DNA from: Irpex lacteus
Taxonomy: Eukaryota > Basidiomycota > Agaricomycetes > Polyporales > Irpicaceae
Direction: 5' to 3'
Length of the DNA: 64,000 bases
Assembly: GCA_001986395.2 (NCBI GenBank)
Contig: MQVO02000004.1
Span: 372,001-436,000 of the forward strand
Positions 59,649 to 64,000 of this stretch are shown piece after piece (position 1 is the first letter of the stretch; every line of letters starts with the position of its first letter). Under the pieces are notes generated by a model, which saw only the letters and a program-made list of their open reading frames with translations, was not told the DNA's origin and ran no database searches. The position numbers and the translations under genes were made by a program.

Positions 59649-61772
59649 CTATGCGAACTGGATTTTAGGCCTCAAGTCCGAGTCGCTCGCCTGATTGGCT
59701 CCTGCAAACTACCCACGCCGGTTATGTTTGCTGAGTGGCACATCATCGTCAGGAAAACAAACTCACCCAATTATTGGCATCACTCGCTACTACAGTCTCG
59801 TGTACCACGTGGATTTTAGCAGCAGTTGACTGGAGATCAGGAGGCCGTCAACTTCACCCGACATCCTTATTCGATGGATCGTACATACCGCCGTTCGTTC
59901 CGAGCTACTCCCTGACAATGTGGAGAGATTCAAAGAAAGCCCATTATTAGATGCCGCTTCTTGTCTGATGCCTTGTCGACGATTAAGCCTGTTGATCGTA
60001 CTGGTAAGCATATCTCCTGTTTCGTAAGCACAGTGTCACAAACATAGCGAGCATTGAATTCGCGTAAACTGCGTGCATATAAAATTAGTTAGTTAGTGAA
60101 CTGGCTCGTAAGATGTGTTGTCACTGACCCTTGGCAAGCATCATGAGGGCACCGCCGTAATGTAACTGAGACGGATAAACGATAAACTGTGTTTGTATCA
60201 GCACATGCATCATGTTCAGTGACAAGTCATATGTGCTTTACATACCAAGATAAGCGTAGTGATAGATATTATGCTATTTGAGCGGTTTAGATAATGCGGA
60301 AGGAACTCGGTTACTTTTGATCAGTCGAGCTCACGCTGTTAATATACCCGAACTGAGAGCATAATGCCCTATCTTCTGCAAGATTGTCCTGGTACTTCTA
60401 AACGATATTGCACACATCAGATTGAACAGTGTGAATAGCGGTTCGTGCACTTACCGGGTGTGTGCCAGTGAATGGCTCCTTCTGAGGGACAGAAGAAAGG
60501 CGAGGGTAATGGATATATCTACCATAACATTTAGGGATAGTGCTGCAAGGGTTATACGCTAGAAGGCCATGGAATACAATAATTAGCTCATGAATATACC
60601 TGCAAAACTCGTCATCCAAAATACCTTGTAGGCGTTTGAAGACCCTAGCGCATTCCATGTCCCTTCCATACAACTGCGTACATAGGTGTAGAATTAGTTC
60701 AGAGTTCAATGGCATAACATTTCCGGACAAAGTACTCACAGATACGCCGTCGCCCCTTGCGTGAATGAGAAATCATCAGTGTTTCGCTGTATCCGCGAGG
60801 ACTGATGAAGTTATAATAGCTCACTGAGTGCAATAACTAGAAGCGAAACGCGAGGAAAGAGTCAGCCTTAATAATAGAAGAAATAGTTGTAATAAAACTG
60901 ACCAACGCGAGCACAGAGCACGATACCCTGTTTCTTTAAATTGAGTATTGCCATCGTATAGCGATTTAGGCTGATAACGTACCAGGTAGGCCAAGATAGC
61001 GGTGTTCTGGCACACTAAGCGAGAGGTCATTTAGCTTCGCATTCAAGGCGTCTTGAGCTGTTGAGTTGAAGCCGTAGATTGACTCACATCGCCAAATTCG
61101 GTGCACATAAAACCTTGAAACAATACGTACGTAGTTAGGCTGGAGAATGCCCTATACAGGTGTGACTTACGAGTGGACAAAACCGCTGATTATTACCTGA
61201 TTTACGCGTTGTCCGGATAGTCAAGCATTGGAGTTGAAGCGTTCGGTCTGCACTCACTTCAAGATATACTGCCGTCTGGTAGAATAGTGCGGTCAGTGTG
61301 CTGGGGCAGCACAAGTCGGATGAGAAGCACAACATACCCCTTCGCTCCTAAAGTTGAGTTCAGTATGCTGACCGTTGACGTTGCTCTGTGACGCCTACCA
61401 TGCAATGTTCAGCAGTCTTAGGGGGTCGGCAAAATCGCTGATGAGAAACGTATATGTCGAGAGGATACAGACAACTGCATGAACAGTCTCCAATATGCTA
61501 GAGGAGGTGGATAAACATACTGAGACGTCTTAAGTTGCTCCTTTACTTACCATAGCAGTAGTACCAAGATCCGAGTAGGTTGATTGTCATGATAAGTGGT
61601 AAAGTAGAAATACACCTGAGCGATGGCTAGGCCGTATAGGCTGACAGAAAATCAGTAGGGATAGTTCGATGAGAACATTTCCGACTCACATTAGAGACAC
61701 GCAGATGAACAGAAAGAATGGACCAAGAAAGGAGTCAATGCTAAAAGAAGTCATAATAGAAGGGATGGGCAT
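59649..61772 (-). CDS. Multi-TM membrane protein, DUF6534-like, copy E
   Basis: It starts MPIPSIMTSFSIDSFLGP at 61,772 (a second ATG follows six codons on), then FFLFICVSLM and LYGLAIAQVYFYFTTYHDN. The 10-nt exon is at 61,347-61,338 and the 18-nt exon (TAVYLE) at 61,275-61,258. The C-terminal exons give LNRRQGIRQEAA and AAKIHVVHETVVASDANNW. A last exon, ASDSDLRPKIQFA, stops at 59,649. The tail after NNW is shorter than in copy A. It is the tandem partner of copy D. Function is unknown. Confidence 0.72.
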
Positions 61773-61825
61773 CGGGACAGCCAAAGGTCGCAGCTTGAAT
61801 TGGACTTGTACTCGAAAGAACGTGC

Positions 61826-61832
61826 CTTATAT
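61826..61832 (-). promoter_or_regulatory. TATA-like box of seven-TM gene E
   Basis: ATATAAG on the minus strand, 54 bp upstream of the ATG at 61,772. Confidence 0.45.
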
Positions 61833-62202
61833 GTGTAGAATCTCAACTGGTGATCGGTCAGTCATCCATCAACGTTACTCAACTTTGAACGTTGAGCCTT
61901 CGAGATAGGTATGCCGTGCTTGATCGGCGAAGAAAGTCGAGTGGGAGAAATTTAGACCGAACCCACCGCACATCAACAGGATTGCCAGCTTACCGTGGTA
62001 CCTGGTGGGAATCGTAAGTGCCCACAAAGCGGTTGATCTGGTAATCTGTGTGCTGAAACCGATCATACTAATAGGTGCCGATGTAGATACCCTTTCTTTA
62101 CTGTGCAAATAGCCTACTAAAGACAACGGAAGCTTGTGAGTGATGGACGTAGCGGAGAATGATACTTATGGTACCTACCTGTCTTTGCTGTCGGAATTAC
62201 CT

Positions 62203-63160
62203 CTAGCTCTTGCCCGCGGATCCCTGCCATAATTCCCATCGTTCGTTGAATTTTGTCTGATCGCGGCGTTTGGGATAAGGTTGTAGTGGATTAGCTGCTA
62301 CGTCTTGGTCTGAGGAAATGGAGTTCGAGCTGTCTGATTCGACGTGGTCACCTCACACGTCTGCCCAATTGCAATAACTTCCAATGAATCATCTAGTGGC
62401 GCTTCATTCGGATTGAGAGATCCCCGTTTCCTGTTGGACGACGGCTTTCTAGGTCATCGAAATACAATGTCTGGGAGCTGAACTTGAAGAAGCCAAGGCG
62501 ACAGTGTGTGATGGCCGTCCTTCGTAAAAGATTGCATGCAAATAGGTGAATTGTCATCAGTACAGTCCAGGCTTTGCATCATCCCGATCACCATGTCTCC
62601 CGCAAGCGGGAACGTCTTCTTTATGCCGGAAGTGGCGTTCGTCAGAGCCAGATAGAATGACCATAAGCAAGGAAGGACTTTACATATTTCAAAATTCTTG
62701 AAGGTCTGAGATGGATTCTTGTCAGTAACATGATTGAGAAGACGATGAACATCGAGACCAACGGATAAAGAGCATTCGCATCGCTGAAAAACCTGTCGAT
62801 GAAGGTTAGCTGAATCCTATCCGCCTTGGATAGATACAGAAAGGCGGCTGAAAAGCGCTGTTTACTTAACAGCGTTGCGGATTAGCTATTGACTAATGAC
62901 TTGTAGATCTTAGCAACTGTCACAGTAACTCCAAACGCAACGTTCCGAACCCACCCCATACTCCGTCCGGTATTTGTTGCCGTTTGAGAGATCCTTGAAT
63001 ACCTGGTACAGCGAAACTTTGGAGTTCGGATTAGCAGGAGGCACAGCAATGTACAACGCGTGGAATGGAATCCCGACAAAACAAAGCAGGTACAGGAGGA
63101 GAATGGGCAGATGGGTCACACGACAGCGAGGATGATGGCGGCGAAATGGACAGACGTCGA
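62203..63160 (-). CDS. Unresolved multi-exon membrane protein gene
   Basis: Several minus-strand frames look protein-like but could not be joined with confidence. One has a hydrophobic stretch with LPILLLYLLCFVGIPFHALY near 63,100, and another has GWVRNVAFGVTVTVAKIYKS near 62,930. Others are ALYPLVSMFIVFSIMLL near 62,750, RKPSSNRKRGSLNPNEAP near 62,430, and an ending such as KFNERWELWQGSAGKS at 62,203. The order (helices, then a basic soluble tail) suggests an integral membrane protein, possibly diverged from the neighbouring family. Start, exons and family are unknown. Confidence 0.3.
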
Positions 63161-63382
63161 CAAAACGAACGGCGTTGAAGTGAGAGGGCGAAGGTGAAAG
63201 GAGGAGATGGAAGTGGTGTAAGGTGATGGTTAGGTGAGTAGGCTGTCTAAAGTGTCCCTGTAGATGTACAGTCCGAAACAACACAGAAGGAGTTTTCATA
63301 ACTTATCGACAAATGAAAGAAAAGCGTCCTTCCACAGAGAAGTAAGTAGTGGTGAAAGTCGAAACGAAACACAAAAGTCAAA

Positions 63383-64000
63383 TCAGAGCGCCAGACGAGT
63401 CAAGAGCGTACATGCTGTGACCAGCCCAGCGAGGACAGTCAGCGACATCGATGTGCCGGCGATGGAACGACTAGTACCGCTAGTCCAGCCTGGAGGCTGT
63501 CCAAGCGACGGTGCGGGCGCAGAAGATATCGAAGTGACGAGCTCGCCGTTGGTGGTGACGACAAACGTGAAGACCGTGGGAGACGGAGTCACTGTGAGGA
63601 TTGCCGTTTGATTGGGATGACCTGATGTGGCCAGGACAGGGGAGTATGTGCTCGTGGCGAGCCCCGAAGCCATGATCTTGCCTTGGGGAGCTGTGATAGA
63701 TGCATTGAAGGTATACGGAGGTACGGAGAAGGACGATGGAGTAGGCAACAGCACGTTTGGTAAGTTGGTCGTGATGGTCGCCGAGGCCGAGGAGAAATAC
63801 GCTTGCACTACATCTGAAGACTGAGCAGGCGCCGTCGCATTTCGAAGGGCGTACAAGCCTATCATTGGTGGCTCTTTGCGATCGATACCAAAGCTATGGA
63901 GATGTTCAGCACATTCATCACATTTGTAAAGAAAAAGTGCAACTAACCTGTAGATGCTGTATACGGTCCTCAGGAAAGGAGAACCTATGCAATGGCTTCA
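63383..64000 (-). CDS. Probable pepsin-like aspartic protease, C-terminal part, GPI-anchored (runs off the window)
   Basis: The exon at the window edge encodes GSPFLRTVYSIYS, matching the conserved G-x-x-FLR-x-VY segment that follows the second catalytic Asp in family A1 proteases. After an intron the next exon continues FGIDRKEPPMIGLYAL. A Ser/Thr/Pro-rich stalk follows, then a terminal hydrophobic segment (SLTVLAGLVTACTLL), typical of a GPI-anchor signal. The catalytic Asp residues lie outside the window, so the assignment rests on the C-terminal lobe and the anchor. Such proteases act at the cell surface or wall. Confidence 0.5.

Noticed and set aside
1..64000. CRISPR arrays, bacterial operons, phage or rRNA genes
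   Set aside because: None was seen. The sequence is intron-rich fungal nuclear DNA throughout, with no regularly spaced direct repeats.

Overview
This is nuclear DNA of a filamentous basidiomycete, most likely an Agaricomycete. Coding sequence is cut by many short GT-AG introns of about 45-70 bp. A Plavaka-type DNA transposon is present, as is an expanded fungal multi-transmembrane family resembling DUF6534. The metabolic genes (fused mitochondrial transhydrogenase, UDP-galactose transporter, choline-transporter-like protein) are fungal in type. All gene models below were spliced by hand from the sequence; for several the exon lengths add up to an exact multiple of three.

Layout. 0.6-16.3 kb is a conserved housekeeping block: a nine-exon single-pass membrane protein (+), a UDP-galactose/nucleotide-sugar transporter (-), a 12-exon half-size ABC transporter (+), an APE1-type AP endonuclease (-) and a mitochondrial NAD(P) transhydrogenase (-). 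16.4-32.6 kb is a tandem segmental duplication carrying two copies (A, B) of a seven-TM-like gene. A third copy (C) lies at 45.1-47.1 kb, and two more (D, E) lie in opposite orientation at 56.1-61.8 kb. All five share a 10-nt and an 18-nt microexon, and a TATA-like box lies upstream of each.

23,870-41,282 is the most striking structure. Two near-identical 7.57-kb Plavaka elements lie in inverted orientation, separated by 2.27 kb of host DNA. Each has its own target site: copy 1 sits in an intron of seven-TM gene B, and copy 2 sits in a coding exon of an F-box gene. Removing copy 2 together with one copy of its 2-bp target duplication restores a 435-codon F-box frame. Each element carries an apparently intact transposase and a divergent accessory gene with an Arg/Gly-rich N-terminus and a possible DUF6532-like C-terminus.

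47.3-55.4 kb holds two tandem aldo/keto reductases (-), a choline-transporter-like protein (+) and a zinc-type alcohol dehydrogenase/quinone reductase family member (-). The window ends in an unresolved membrane-protein locus and the 3' end of a probable GPI-anchored pepsin-like protease.

An unusual signal runs through the host genes. In long exons, synonymous positions shift from A/C-ending codons at the 5' end to G/T-ending codons at the 3' end, so the flanks of an intron are of broadly complementary composition.
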